Source: an uncultured Lachnospiraceae bacterium (GTDB lineage: Bacteria > Bacillota > Clostridia > Lachnospirales > Lachnospiraceae). From it: a stretch of 64,000 nucleotides of DNA. The position numbers and the translations under genes are program-made. Below the pieces are notes generated by a model. That model saw only the letters and a list, made by a program, of their open reading frames with translations, was not told the DNA's origin and searched no databases. The DNA lies in assembly GCA_910586275.1 (NCBI GenBank), contig CAJUIM010000001.1, positions 1 through 64,000 on the forward strand. Direction: 5' to 3'. Position 1 is the first letter of the stretch; every line of letters starts with the position of its first letter. This document shows positions 53,370 to 62,022 of the stretch, in pieces.

Positions 53370-53588
53370 TCAACCCAACAGTTTCTTCAAGGCCTCCATG
53401 CCGCCCGTCTCCACCGCTTCCTTATTTGCATCCTGTATCTGCACATATACTTCTTTGCGGTAAATCGGTACGTCCTTCGGTGCCGTGATGCCAATCTTCA
53501 CCTGTTCGCCTTTGATTTCAAGTATTGTTATTTCTACATTATTATTAATAATCAGTGCTTCATTCTTCCGTCTTGATAAGGCTAACAT
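53370..53588 (-). CDS. csrA: Carbon storage regulator CsrA
   Basis: RNA-binding post-transcriptional regulator. 72 residues with MLALSRRKNEALIINNNVEI and GITAPKDVPIYRKEVY, the canonical CsrA sequence. In Firmicutes CsrA represses hag translation and is neutralised by FliW. It abuts fliW and the hag leader in this window carries matching sites. Last gene of its operon. Confidence 0.96.
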   Translation of the reverse strand: MLALSRRKNEALIINNNVEITILEIKGEQVKIGITAPKDVPIYRKEVYVQIQDANKEAVETGGMEALKKLLG

Positions 53589-54044
53589 TTATTCACCCGC
53601 TTTCCTCGCCTGCAGTATATCATAAATCGGGAATTTCACTTTATACTCATCCCCGTCTATGATTGCCTGACATGCCTTCCTGTTGCCACTGTTAATGATA
53701 ATAGGTCCCTTTAAGTTAACTGTCATCTTCGTCAGGTCCTGCGGCACGGAAAGCGTAACGAGCACCAGCGTTTCATCCTGTGTCAGTTCACCGAGCGGTT
53801 TCAGCAATTCGTCATCCACATCCGGATTATAGTCTTCCTTTACAATCAGAGGATCTATTACCGGCATGGCAAATGCCGGTTCCTGAATGGACTGCAGCCA
53901 GTGAATGGATGCCACTCCGTCTTCCTCGTCATGAATCATTGTAAAGTCCGTTAAATCCGGAAAGCCGATAATCCCTCCCGGGAAATGTATGATTTTATCA
54001 TTCTCAACGGAAATTTCTCCAAATATTTTAGTCGTAATCGTCAT
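53589..54044 (-). CDS. fliW: Flagellar assembly factor FliW
   Basis: Binds CsrA and, alternatively, flagellin, coupling filament assembly to hag translation. 151 residues: IIHFPGGIIGFPDLTDFTMI, SIHWLQSIQEPAFAMPVIDP and KGPIIINSGNRKACQ are the family's conserved segments. Adjacent to csrA with no gap, as in Bacillus and most Clostridia. Confidence 0.96.
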   Translation of the reverse strand: MTITTKIFGEISVENDKIIHFPGGIIGFPDLTDFTMIHDEEDGVASIHWLQSIQEPAFAMPVIDPLIVKEDYNPDVDDELLKPLGELTQDETLVLVTLSVPQDLTKMTVNLKGPIIINSGNRKACQAIIDGDEYKVKFPIYDILQARKAGE

Positions 54045-54092
54045 TATTTCTCCCCAATCTCCTTTCCCGGCTTTTGCCCGCCCAGAAATATT

Positions 54093-55718
54093 TTACAGAT
54101 AATTCATTAGCGAGTTCTGCAGAATCTTGCTGGTGGCCATAAGAGCGGAATTATAAGAATTATCCATGCTTGTAAGCTGAACCGTCACCTCCGTCACGTC
54201 AATATCCTCATTGGCGGACTGCAATGTCTTAAATGTAGTCTTCTGCGTGGAAAGGCGGTTAATAATCAGATCCAGACGGTCGGCCCTTGTGCCGCTGTCG
54301 GTAACGGCTACATTGGCAGAACTCTGAAAACCCTCTACCTGCGTAATCAGATGCTCAAATTTTTTCTGCATATTATGCCGGATATAGGTATAAGCTTTGT
54401 CCGCCGCAGCATAGGTGGCCTTAATATTCTCATAGCCCGGCTCGCCTTCCTTGATTCCGGACATCATATTTTTTAAGTTCGTCCTAGCTGTGTCAATTTC
54501 TTTCAGCTTGGCAAGCGCATTCTCCAAGTCGTCAATGACACGGTCCATTCCCATGGAAAACACTTCGTTTGCCAATGTATTCACGCGGATTTTCTGATTA
54601 TAGCCTACGTCATACTCTATAATCTGACTTTCCCCCTTCATGGAAATATAGGGGGTAGGAGGATTCGTGCTTTCATCCTTGCTCCAGTTATAATCAATGG
54701 AAGAGCCATCCGGATTTTTTTTGGTACATTCAAAATAATGCTGGGGCCGCATATCCCCTTTTTTCCATGTATTCTTGTCATAGGAAATCCGAATCTGTGA
54801 ATTTGCGGTCAGAGGGGATGTAAGTGGTGTTTTATTAATATTGAATTGCTGATCATATAAATCTTTGCCGAGCAGCAGTTCCCCCGTTTCCGGTATCAGT
54901 ATCGCCTTTCCCGCATTGAGCGGATCCTGAATGGCCTCATACGGATTGGGGTTCGCCGTAGAAGACATATATATAATATCCGCAGCAGGAACCAACGGAG
55001 CAGTCTGCGGCGGAACCGTTGTTTCATTAGTAACATATTCAATGCTCAGATTCTGCCCATCCGCAGCACTCTTCAGATCGTCATAAGACAGCATAATACG
55101 GTAAATATCCCCGTTTACAATATTATTCTCATCCTCCCCCGGCTGTGTCGCCGTTGTCGGATCGTAGTTCTCTTTGGATATTCCTTTTAAGTCGCCGATA
55201 GTAGTATAGTTCAGCGTATCCACCGCTGAAACATCCAGTTTCTCATATATCTTATATTCTTCCTTGGCATCCTCGGTATAAGTAAGCGTGGAGTTGGTCC
55301 GGTATCCTGTGAAAATATATCTGCCGGCAAAATCCACGTTTCCGGTGGAATAATATTCATCCCTCAAGGACTTCAGCTGCGTCACGATAATCTCCAGATT
55401 GTCATAGCCTAAATCGTCCTCTGCGCCTCTGGTAGCCTGCTCCGTCATTTTCCGCAGCACTTCCGTAGTGGTATCCAAAGCATCGCTTGTTACCTTCAGC
55501 CAGCTCTTTGCATCTTCTGCGTTCTTCTCATGGTACTGGGTAATCTGTGCCACATCGCTGCGCAGACGAAGCGCACGAACCGCAATAACCGGATCGTCGG
55601 AGGGTCTGGTAATTTTCTTGTTGGTGGACATCATGGTACTCAGCTTATCTACCAGCTGCTTATTATTGTTAATATTATACAGGGAATTATTCTGCATAAT
55701 TTTGTTTGTCATTCTCAT
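54093..55718 (-). CDS. flgL: Flagellar hook-associated protein 3, unusually long
   Basis: Hook-filament junction protein. N-terminus MTNKIMQNNSLYNINNN...KITRPSDDPVIAVRALRLRS and C-terminal helix (TVQLTSMDNSYNSALMATSKIL) are typical of FlgL. At 541 residues it is well over the usual ~300; the extra ~240 are inserted between the conserved ends (roughly residues 150-390) and are Pro/Asn/Thr-rich, like an exposed surface domain. Downstream of flgK, upstream of fliW. Confidence 0.9.
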   Translation of the reverse strand: MRMTNKIMQNNSLYNINNNKQLVDKLSTMMSTNKKITRPSDDPVIAVRALRLRSDVAQITQYHEKNAEDAKSWLKVTSDALDTTTEVLRKMTEQATRGAEDDLGYDNLEIIVTQLKSLRDEYYSTGNVDFAGRYIFTGYRTNSTLTYTEDAKEEYKIYEKLDVSAVDTLNYTTIGDLKGISKENYDPTTATQPGEDENNIVNGDIYRIMLSYDDLKSAADGQNLSIEYVTNETTVPPQTAPLVPAADIIYMSSTANPNPYEAIQDPLNAGKAILIPETGELLLGKDLYDQQFNINKTPLTSPLTANSQIRISYDKNTWKKGDMRPQHYFECTKKNPDGSSIDYNWSKDESTNPPTPYISMKGESQIIEYDVGYNQKIRVNTLANEVFSMGMDRVIDDLENALAKLKEIDTARTNLKNMMSGIKEGEPGYENIKATYAAADKAYTYIRHNMQKKFEHLITQVEGFQSSANVAVTDSGTRADRLDLIINRLSTQKTTFKTLQSANEDIDVTEVTVQLTSMDNSYNSALMATSKILQNSLMNYL

Positions 55719-55751
55719 AGTTTTCCGTCTCCTTTTCCTTCATACGGTCGC

Positions 55752-57626
55752 TTAAACTCCGGTCTGCAGAATCAGCCTGTCATATATCTCTGTCAGTGTC
55801 TGTATCATTTTAGACGACAAAGTATACGCATTTTCATATTTTATCATGTTCGTGGCTTCTTCGTCCTCGTCTACGCTGGAGATGGAAGCCCTCTGATTTT
55901 CAATCGTCACCGCAATGCCATAATATGTGTCATAGAAATTCTCCGCATTGCCTGCATTCAATGCCACATCCGACAGGAGCGTATCGAGGAACTCGCCTGC
56001 GGTAGAATTCCGGAAGCTGAATTTGGTCTTATCTACCAACGCCTCTTTCAGTTCGTCGATCTGACCGCACTCCTCATTACCAATATTGGCATCGGATTTG
56101 GTACCCAACAAGTCTGCGTTGGCCATAAGCTGGCTGTTGATCTCGATATTGAAAGCAGTCATCTCATAATATCCGTTGTCGTCCTCAAAATCCGGGATGC
56201 CGTACTGGGACAGAAGATTATTGCCGTCCGCCACCGGTTTCTTGGCTGTGAAGAATGTCAGTTCATTGCCGCCTTTCCCGAACAGGTTTCCGTTCACGTC
56301 ATAGCCTTTCCCAAATATTTCGTTTATTTTAGCGGCAAAAGTGCGGACAAATTCATTCATCTGGGACAGATAGTAAGGAATTCCCTGATAGTTGATATCC
56401 TTGCCTACAGATGCCTCTTTGCCCATCATGCCCGCAGTCACCTTAGAATCACATTTTGCATCGTTCATCATGAAAGTATAGGTGGAAGTTGCCTCGTCAA
56501 ATGTCCATGATGTATAGTAAAACTGAGTATTGCCGATCAATATGTCGCCGCCCTTGTCGGTAGGGAAGTTAGGCAGCATACATTTGTTCATATCCTGCAG
56601 ATACTCCTTTGTCACCTTTATCTTGACTTCCGTGTTGCCGCCGTTCTGAGATACGCCGGTCACCAAGCCTGAAAATGCCTGATTGTTATTGCCGTCCCTC
56701 ATGGCAATCAGCCCCCGCAGGGAACCGCGCATGGAAGCATTGTGGAGATTGAAATCATTGCCGTTATCCCAGAATACGTCATACAGTCCGTCTGCATCCG
56801 TCTGGTTAATCTTCTCGTCATCCTTTCTGGAACGGCATTCCAACGTATGGAAATCAGTGTTGTCCACCAAGCACTGCTTTCCGGCAATGTATACCACGAA
56901 TCTGGTTCCGCCGGTCTCCCTCTCCGGATTGTTGGAATCGGTCAGCGGAAATTCCTCCGTCTCCACATCCACGATTTCCGAAAGTTCATCCAGCAGCAAA
57001 TCCCTTTTATCCCTTAATTCATTGGCCTTTGCGTTGGTTCCGGTCATTTCAATGACATTGATCTGCTTATTTAATGTAGCAATCTCGGTAGCAATGGAAT
57101 TGATACGGTCAACACGAATTTTAATTTCCGAATTGACATCCTTCTGCAATTCCTTCAGATTGCCTGCCGTATTATTAAAGTATTCCGCCATTTTCTGAGC
57201 CGTAGCAATAAACTGTGCCTTTGCGTCCGTACTGCTGCGGTTCGTGGACACAGTCTGCAGCGCATCGGAAAACTCCCTGAAAATAGCTGCAAAACCGGAA
57301 TCATCTTCATCTTTGAAATATTCCTGTAGAGTGTCGCAGTAATATTTCTTAATGTCGTATTCCATCAGAGTCGCGTTGTTGTCTCGGAATCTCATATCGT
57401 AAAAGGAATCCCTGACACGTTCAATAGCCACCGTATCCACGCCGGCGCCGGCGCAGCCGTAAGTTGCGAACACTCTGAGGGCATTCGCTGCTTCCTGCGT
57501 TACCTGCTGCCTGCTGTAGCCTTCCGTATATACATTGGAAATATTGTTGCCCGTGGTATTTAACGCCGCATTGGCCGCACGCAGTCCTGAAGATGCTATT
57601 GATAAACCGAAAAATTGTGATGGCAT
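55752..57626 (-). CDS. flgK: Flagellar hook-associated protein 1 (copy 1)
   Basis: First junction protein between hook and filament. 624 residues: FFGLSIASSGLRAANAALNTTGNNISNVYTEGYSRQ at the start and a C-terminal MIKYENAYTLSSKMIQTLTEIYDRLI. Usual FlgK length. A second FlgK-type protein is encoded directly upstream at 57638. Both carry the conserved N- and C-terminal helices, so both should be exported and join the hook. Start 57626. Confidence 0.94.
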   Translation of the reverse strand: MPSQFFGLSIASSGLRAANAALNTTGNNISNVYTEGYSRQQVTQEAANALRVFATYGCAGAGVDTVAIERVRDSFYDMRFRDNNATLMEYDIKKYYCDTLQEYFKDEDDSGFAAIFREFSDALQTVSTNRSSTDAKAQFIATAQKMAEYFNNTAGNLKELQKDVNSEIKIRVDRINSIATEIATLNKQINVIEMTGTNAKANELRDKRDLLLDELSEIVDVETEEFPLTDSNNPERETGGTRFVVYIAGKQCLVDNTDFHTLECRSRKDDEKINQTDADGLYDVFWDNGNDFNLHNASMRGSLRGLIAMRDGNNNQAFSGLVTGVSQNGGNTEVKIKVTKEYLQDMNKCMLPNFPTDKGGDILIGNTQFYYTSWTFDEATSTYTFMMNDAKCDSKVTAGMMGKEASVGKDINYQGIPYYLSQMNEFVRTFAAKINEIFGKGYDVNGNLFGKGGNELTFFTAKKPVADGNNLLSQYGIPDFEDDNGYYEMTAFNIEINSQLMANADLLGTKSDANIGNEECGQIDELKEALVDKTKFSFRNSTAGEFLDTLLSDVALNAGNAENFYDTYYGIAVTIENQRASISSVDEDEEATNMIKYENAYTLSSKMIQTLTEIYDRLILQTGV

Positions 57627-57637
57627 TTTTACTCACC

Positions 57638-59242
57638 TTACCTTCCCAATGTATTAATGATATGTTCTATCATTTCGTCAATTACGTTAATATAACGGCT
57701 GGATGCGTTATATGCATTCTGGAATTTAATCATAAATTCCATTTCTTCGTCGGAAGACACGCCCAATACCTGCTCCCTTGCGGAAAACGTTTCGTTAATC
57801 GTGGCTTCCTGCCCTGCCTGAAAGTCCTTGTTCATTTCCCCGGTATTGCTGATTTGGTTAATCAGCGCATCGTAATACCGGCGGATGTTGGTCTTTGTCT
57901 GCAGATTAGGATTCAGCATATATGTCTCCGACTCAAATGCATCCAGCATCTTGCGGATGGCCTGCTTATCCTCGGAATCGTCCTTCAGACGGAAGGAAAG
58001 ATTACCCGGCTCCCGTTTCAGTTCTTCGTTCACGATCATGTTCCGGATAGAAAATCCCATCTCCGGATCATCCGATACCAGTTCAAACATACGGTAGGGA
58101 TTGCCGTCCGCATCTTTTAGGTAATTCGTGTCCGGTTCGCTCAGAGCCGCCTGCTCCAGCACATCATTGATGGTAGTCGCCACATAATGGACGAGACGGT
58201 CGAATTCCGCCTGCACATTCATTAAAAGTGACTGGGATATATCTTTGTTATATGTTGTCTCATTCTCTAAATCCTTATAAGTCGCACGCTTCTCTCCTCT
58301 GGCCAGCAGAGCCGCACGCATAGAACCGATATCCGTATTCATCGTAGTGGATATTTTCTGCGTCGGATTATAGAGACGTGCCGCATCCAAATCCAGTTCC
58401 CGCTCTCCGCGGTTATTCACTTTATAATTTGCCAGCTGCCTCCAGTATGGCGTATGGAAACCGGTCTCTTCGTCCGTATACAGTTCCACACGGTTCACCA
58501 GATCGGAAGTCACAAAATCCACGCCTTCAAATTTCACGCTGACTACGCCGTTGAAATCTTCCTCATACCGTATCTGGCCTAACTTGGACAGTTCATCCAG
58601 AATCAGGTTCCTCCTGTCCCTTAAGTCATTGGCATGTTCCGTTTCGCCGGTTTCCAGACGCATAATCTGCTTATTGATGGCTACCAGTTCCTCTCCGTAG
58701 GCATTGATCTGCTCCACCATGTTCTCCACCTGCTTATTCAGGTTATCCTGCTGTTCGCACAGTCCCTGATATACCAAGGATGCCCTTGTAAGGAACTGGT
58801 CGCAGCGCGAGATGAACATATTCTGGTTCGTCAGTTCACAAGGATCTTCATACAGATCCTCCATGATTTTCCACAAATTGGTCAATGACTCAGAAAACTC
58901 CACGCCCTGAAACTCGCCGAATAAATCTTCCATTTCCTCGATTACTTTTGTATTTGTCTCGTAAAAAGAAAGACGGCCGGACTCTTTGCGGAATGTCTCA
59001 TCCAGAAATACATCCCTGACCTGCCTTGTTTGGGAATAGAATACGCCCAGACCATACTGCTGATACGAAATGGCGGAGGCGCTGGTGGATAGATTAATAT
59101 AGCTTCTTGTGCCAAGCAGTATCTGCTGTCTCGTATACCCCTTGGTATCAGTATTTGCCATATTATGTGCTGTTGTATTTAATGTGTTCTGTGACGTCTG
59201 AAGCCCAGACGCACCGATATATAAACTTCCGAATAACGGCAT
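57638..59242 (-). CDS. flgK: Flagellar hook-associated protein 1 paralogue (copy 2)
   Basis: 534 residues with the same ends as its neighbour (LYIGASGLQTSQNTLNTTAHNMANTDTKGYTRQQ; C-terminal FMIKFQNAYNASSRYINVIDEMIEHII), but the middle is different and about 90 residues shorter. 11 bases upstream of the other flgK. Tandem FlgK genes occur in some Lachnospiraceae; one may have a specialised role in the junction. Confidence 0.9.
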   Translation of the reverse strand: MPLFGSLYIGASGLQTSQNTLNTTAHNMANTDTKGYTRQQILLGTRSYINLSTSASAISYQQYGLGVFYSQTRQVRDVFLDETFRKESGRLSFYETNTKVIEEMEDLFGEFQGVEFSESLTNLWKIMEDLYEDPCELTNQNMFISRCDQFLTRASLVYQGLCEQQDNLNKQVENMVEQINAYGEELVAINKQIMRLETGETEHANDLRDRRNLILDELSKLGQIRYEEDFNGVVSVKFEGVDFVTSDLVNRVELYTDEETGFHTPYWRQLANYKVNNRGERELDLDAARLYNPTQKISTTMNTDIGSMRAALLARGEKRATYKDLENETTYNKDISQSLLMNVQAEFDRLVHYVATTINDVLEQAALSEPDTNYLKDADGNPYRMFELVSDDPEMGFSIRNMIVNEELKREPGNLSFRLKDDSEDKQAIRKMLDAFESETYMLNPNLQTKTNIRRYYDALINQISNTGEMNKDFQAGQEATINETFSAREQVLGVSSDEEMEFMIKFQNAYNASSRYINVIDEMIEHIINTLGR

Positions 59243-59264
59243 ATGATATCACCTCTCTCTAGGA

Positions 59265-59783
59265 TTATTGTTTTGCATCAAACTCGCTTTTGCCTACCCC
59301 GATTACGCTCCCTGTGTTATAAGCGCCTTTATTGTAATTGGCTGTCTGCGGGGCTGCCCTCATTGCCTGGAACATATTTATGTCAAATTCTATCATTTCC
59401 AGCGCATTGGTAATCAGTTCCCTGTTTTGTTCATTGACCTGCCTCACCCTATGCACCAAATCTTTTAATCTGTCATAAACTCTGGCCAGCTTCTGCTGCT
59501 CCGCCGGCCTCGGCTCCAGCATCTGAATAATATTTTCCAGCTTCAAATCTTCAACATCCCTGTTTACTACGTTGGCGATATCATGAACCACTTCCTGTCT
59601 CTTTCGGTCTATATGATTGATTCTGCTCACAACGATTTGTTCTTCATCCGTGATCTTTGATAGCTCTTCCAAATTACCCGATATAATGATCGGCTTTTTC
59701 CGGGTAGATAGCCCCAGCAAGTTGTCATATTCCTCACATAAGTCACCCAATGTCACAATTAGGTTTTCCATTAAACTTGCCAC
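59265..59783 (-). CDS. flgN: Flagellar protein FlgN-like export chaperone
   Basis: Chaperone for FlgK and FlgL. 172 residues, helical: LMENLIVTLGDLCEEYDNLLGLSTRKKPIIISGN, a typical FlgN opening, then a long coiled coil (LKLENIIQML, KLARVYDRLKDLVHRVRQ). Located between flgM and flgK, the normal order. 22 bases upstream of flgK copy 2. Confidence 0.88.
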   Translation of the reverse strand: MASLMENLIVTLGDLCEEYDNLLGLSTRKKPIIISGNLEELSKITDEEQIVVSRINHIDRKRQEVVHDIANVVNRDVEDLKLENIIQMLEPRPAEQQKLARVYDRLKDLVHRVRQVNEQNRELITNALEMIEFDINMFQAMRAAPQTANYNKGAYNTGSVIGVGKSEFDAKQ

Positions 59784-59787
59784 GAGC

Positions 59788-60069
59788 CTACCTCATTTCT
59801 TCCATTCTCTGCAATAATTTATCAGCAAATTTTCCGACGCTCACCTCGTAAGTACCTGCCTGAATACTCTTTTTGAGAGGAGCCGTCACATCTTCCCTGA
59901 CATCCGCCGCTGCCGCTGCCGCCTGCTTCGCAATCTGGTAATCCCTGCCCGTGCCGGATATCTCCAGACGGTCTGTCTCCGAAGCATTTGCCTTCACGTT
60001 CCTGCGGCTTTTATCAATTTTAGATGCGTTATATATCTGCTGAACTTGTGTATATGCCTCAATACGCAT
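59788..60069 (-). CDS. flgM: Anti-sigma-28 factor FlgM
   Basis: Binds and inhibits sigma-28 (SigD) until export or release. 93 residues, small and charged, with disordered N-terminus, KANASETDRLEISGTGRDYQ, and a C-terminal helix VGKFADKLLQRM that is the sigma-binding region. First gene of the flgM-N-K-K-L-fliW-csrA operon, 46 bases downstream of a sigma-28 promoter, giving the expected feedback loop. Confidence 0.92.
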   Translation of the reverse strand: MRIEAYTQVQQIYNASKIDKSRRNVKANASETDRLEISGTGRDYQIAKQAAAAAADVREDVTAPLKKSIQAGTYEVSVGKFADKLLQRMEEMR

Positions 60070-60114
60070 CGTTCACTCCTCCTTCCGTGAAACATTACTG
60101 ATGTCTTATTATTA

Positions 60115-60141
60115 TTATCGGTCTTTTGGGAAATTACTTTA
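60115..60141 (-). promoter_or_regulatory. Sigma-28 promoter of the flgM operon
   Basis: Minus strand: TAAA, 15 bases, ACCGATAA; 7 of 8 positions match the enterobacterial -10 (GCCGATAA), one more change relative to the Bacillus form, correct spacing. About 45 bases upstream of the flgM start. Confidence 0.85.
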
Positions 60142-60168
60142 GAGTATGTTTAAAAAATGCTTCCCTCC

Positions 60169-61056
60169 CTACTTTACCCACTGTGCCCATTTCATCCTAT
60201 ATTCTTCCGCGGTCATCCCTTCTCCGTCCTGAAAAAGCCTGCGGAACAGATCATCGTTCCCGATGCCGGATTCCTTTACAATCTCTTTCACCGGCTTAAT
60301 GGTAAACCTCAGCAGTTCCTTCGCCGCAGTGAATCTCCGGTTCAGTATATAATCCCTCAGCATAATGCCGTAGGTCTTCTGAAAACAGGAGTCCAATTCT
60401 TCCTCCCCCATCCTGTATTTTGCCGCCAGCCACTCGAAAAGATCCCCCTGTCTGTATTTCTCATTGACGGTTTCCCGGATTTCTTTACAGATTATTTTAT
60501 ACCGATCCTGATGCCCGTCTTTCTGATGCATCACCGAAAGGATACAGGCGTTCATCAGCTGCATCAATATTTCCCCGCTCTGCAGCTCCGCTTCCAGATC
60601 CCTGTCTTTCTGACATTCCATCAGTTTATTTATAAATTTCTCCATTTCCTTTATGCTCCGCGGGCGGAACACATCCTTTTGCTCATTCTGTTCCATAAAC
60701 AAGCGAAAATATCCTTCCGCCCCGCAGCCGTTAAAATGTACCCAGATCAGTTCCCACGGATTCTCCTCGCTGCTCTCATGGGCATAATAGTTCTCACAGT
60801 TAATAAAAGCGCAGTCTCCGCTCTTTACCGCATAACTCTCGTTTCCTATAAAAACAGTCCCTTCCCCGCCGGCTACCCCCAAAAACAGGAAAGAATTCAG
60901 GCTTTCCCTCTGTGACTTATGCGGCTGCAGGCTTTTCAGCCTCCCCACCTCCTGCACATAAAGCAAATTCTTTCTGGCAAATTCCCCAGGCGTATGAAGC
61001 ATCCTGACGGAATCCGTAATCCCTTTTGTGGAAAATAACGAATGAATGTCTCCCAT
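60169..61056 (-). CDS. AraC-family transcriptional regulator
   Basis: 295 residues. The N-terminal ~110 are a cupin-like ligand/arabinose-binding domain (GGEGTVFIGNESYAVKSGDCAFIN, ENPWELIWVHFNG). The C-terminal ~100 (FEWLAAKYRMGEEELDSCFQKTYG..., RFTAAKELLRFTIKPVKEIVKESGIGND) are the two AraC helix-turn-helices. Good GGAGG site at 61056. It follows rmd and precedes flgM; its ligand and targets are unknown. Confidence 0.87.
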   Translation of the reverse strand: MGDIHSLFSTKGITDSVRMLHTPGEFARKNLLYVQEVGRLKSLQPHKSQRESLNSFLFLGVAGGEGTVFIGNESYAVKSGDCAFINCENYYAHESSEENPWELIWVHFNGCGAEGYFRLFMEQNEQKDVFRPRSIKEMEKFINKLMECQKDRDLEAELQSGEILMQLMNACILSVMHQKDGHQDRYKIICKEIRETVNEKYRQGDLFEWLAAKYRMGEEELDSCFQKTYGIMLRDYILNRRFTAAKELLRFTIKPVKEIVKESGIGNDDLFRRLFQDGEGMTAEEYRMKWAQWVK

Positions 61057-61068
61057 AACTTTTTCCTC

Positions 61069-62010
61069 CTACACTTTCCCCCGCCAATAATGCAGCGTCT
61101 CACTCACTGTCTGCCGCAAAGGAATCTTCGGCTCCCAACCGGTAAGGGCGTGAATCTTGGATATATCCGCCTCTATAACCGGTATGTCCACCGGCCGCAG
61201 CTTATTTCGGTCGGTCTCCACACGGATTTCCCTACCTGACATAGAAATTATCATCTCCAACATTTCTCTGATACTCACCGAACTTCCCCGTCCTACATTG
61301 TAAGTCTCTCCAGGCTCCCCATATTCCATCAGAAGCCCGTATGCCCTTACCACATCGCGGACATCCGTAAAATCCCTTCTTGCATTCAGATTCCCCACAT
61401 ACATCACCGGCTCCCGAAGCCCTTTTTCAATCTCCGCCACCTGACGGCAAAAATCCGAAACCACAAAAATAGACGACTGAGTAGGCCCGATATGGTTAAA
61501 TGCCCGAACCATCATTACTTCCATATCATACGCCTGTGCATATATGCTCCCTATCATATTCTGGCATGCCTTTGTGGCCGCATAAATATTTCCGGGGCGA
61601 ATCCTGTTTTCTTCCCGTATCGGTATTTCCTCCTCCGGAATATGCCCATACTCCTCCCCCGAACCGATCAGCAGAATCCGCGGCTTATAGTACAGTTCCC
61701 GCACCGCATCCATCACATTCACGCTGCCCTTGATATTGATGTCAATGGTCAATGCCGGGTTTTTCCATGCAATCCCCACAGAACTTTGTGCCGCCAGATG
61801 AAAAATATAATCCGGCCGTATTTCAAACAGCAGCGAAACAATCTCTTCCTTATTCAGAATATTCAGATCATGCGCCCGGTCTTTCTGTTCCGGAAGGCTT
61901 TCCGTCGGCAGCTTCGTGACATGCACCTCCATCCCGCATTCGTCACGCAAGTGCTCCGTCAGATAACTGCCCACAAATCCTGCAGCCCCTATAATCAATG
62001 CTTTTTTCAT
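61069..62010 (-). CDS. rmd: GDP-6-deoxy-D-mannose 4-ketoreductase (Rmd-like)
   Basis: Reduces GDP-4-keto-6-deoxy-D-mannose, usually to GDP-D-rhamnose. 313 residues, extended SDR: IIGAAGFVGSYL, FHLAAQSSVGIAW, SGEEYGHI and YAATKA (YxxxK). Immediately downstream of gmd (12-base gap), which makes its substrate. Rmd is distinguished from GDP-fucose synthase only by sequence similarity; fcl-type fucose synthesis is the main alternative, but the protein lacks the usual fcl signature length and tail. Confidence 0.8.
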   Translation of the reverse strand: MKKALIIGAAGFVGSYLTEHLRDECGMEVHVTKLPTESLPEQKDRAHDLNILNKEEIVSLLFEIRPDYIFHLAAQSSVGIAWKNPALTIDINIKGSVNVMDAVRELYYKPRILLIGSGEEYGHIPEEEIPIREENRIRPGNIYAATKACQNMIGSIYAQAYDMEVMMVRAFNHIGPTQSSIFVVSDFCRQVAEIEKGLREPVMYVGNLNARRDFTDVRDVVRAYGLLMEYGEPGETYNVGRGSSVSIREMLEMIISMSGREIRVETDRNKLRPVDIPVIEADISKIHALTGWEPKIPLRQTVSETLHYWRGKV

Positions 62011-62022
62011 AATATCCGCACC

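Noticed and set aside
52978..53488. Several short frames in and beside the inverted repeat, two of which share an identical peptide start
   Set aside because: The identity is explained by the inverted repeat; no ribosome site or codon pattern supports them.
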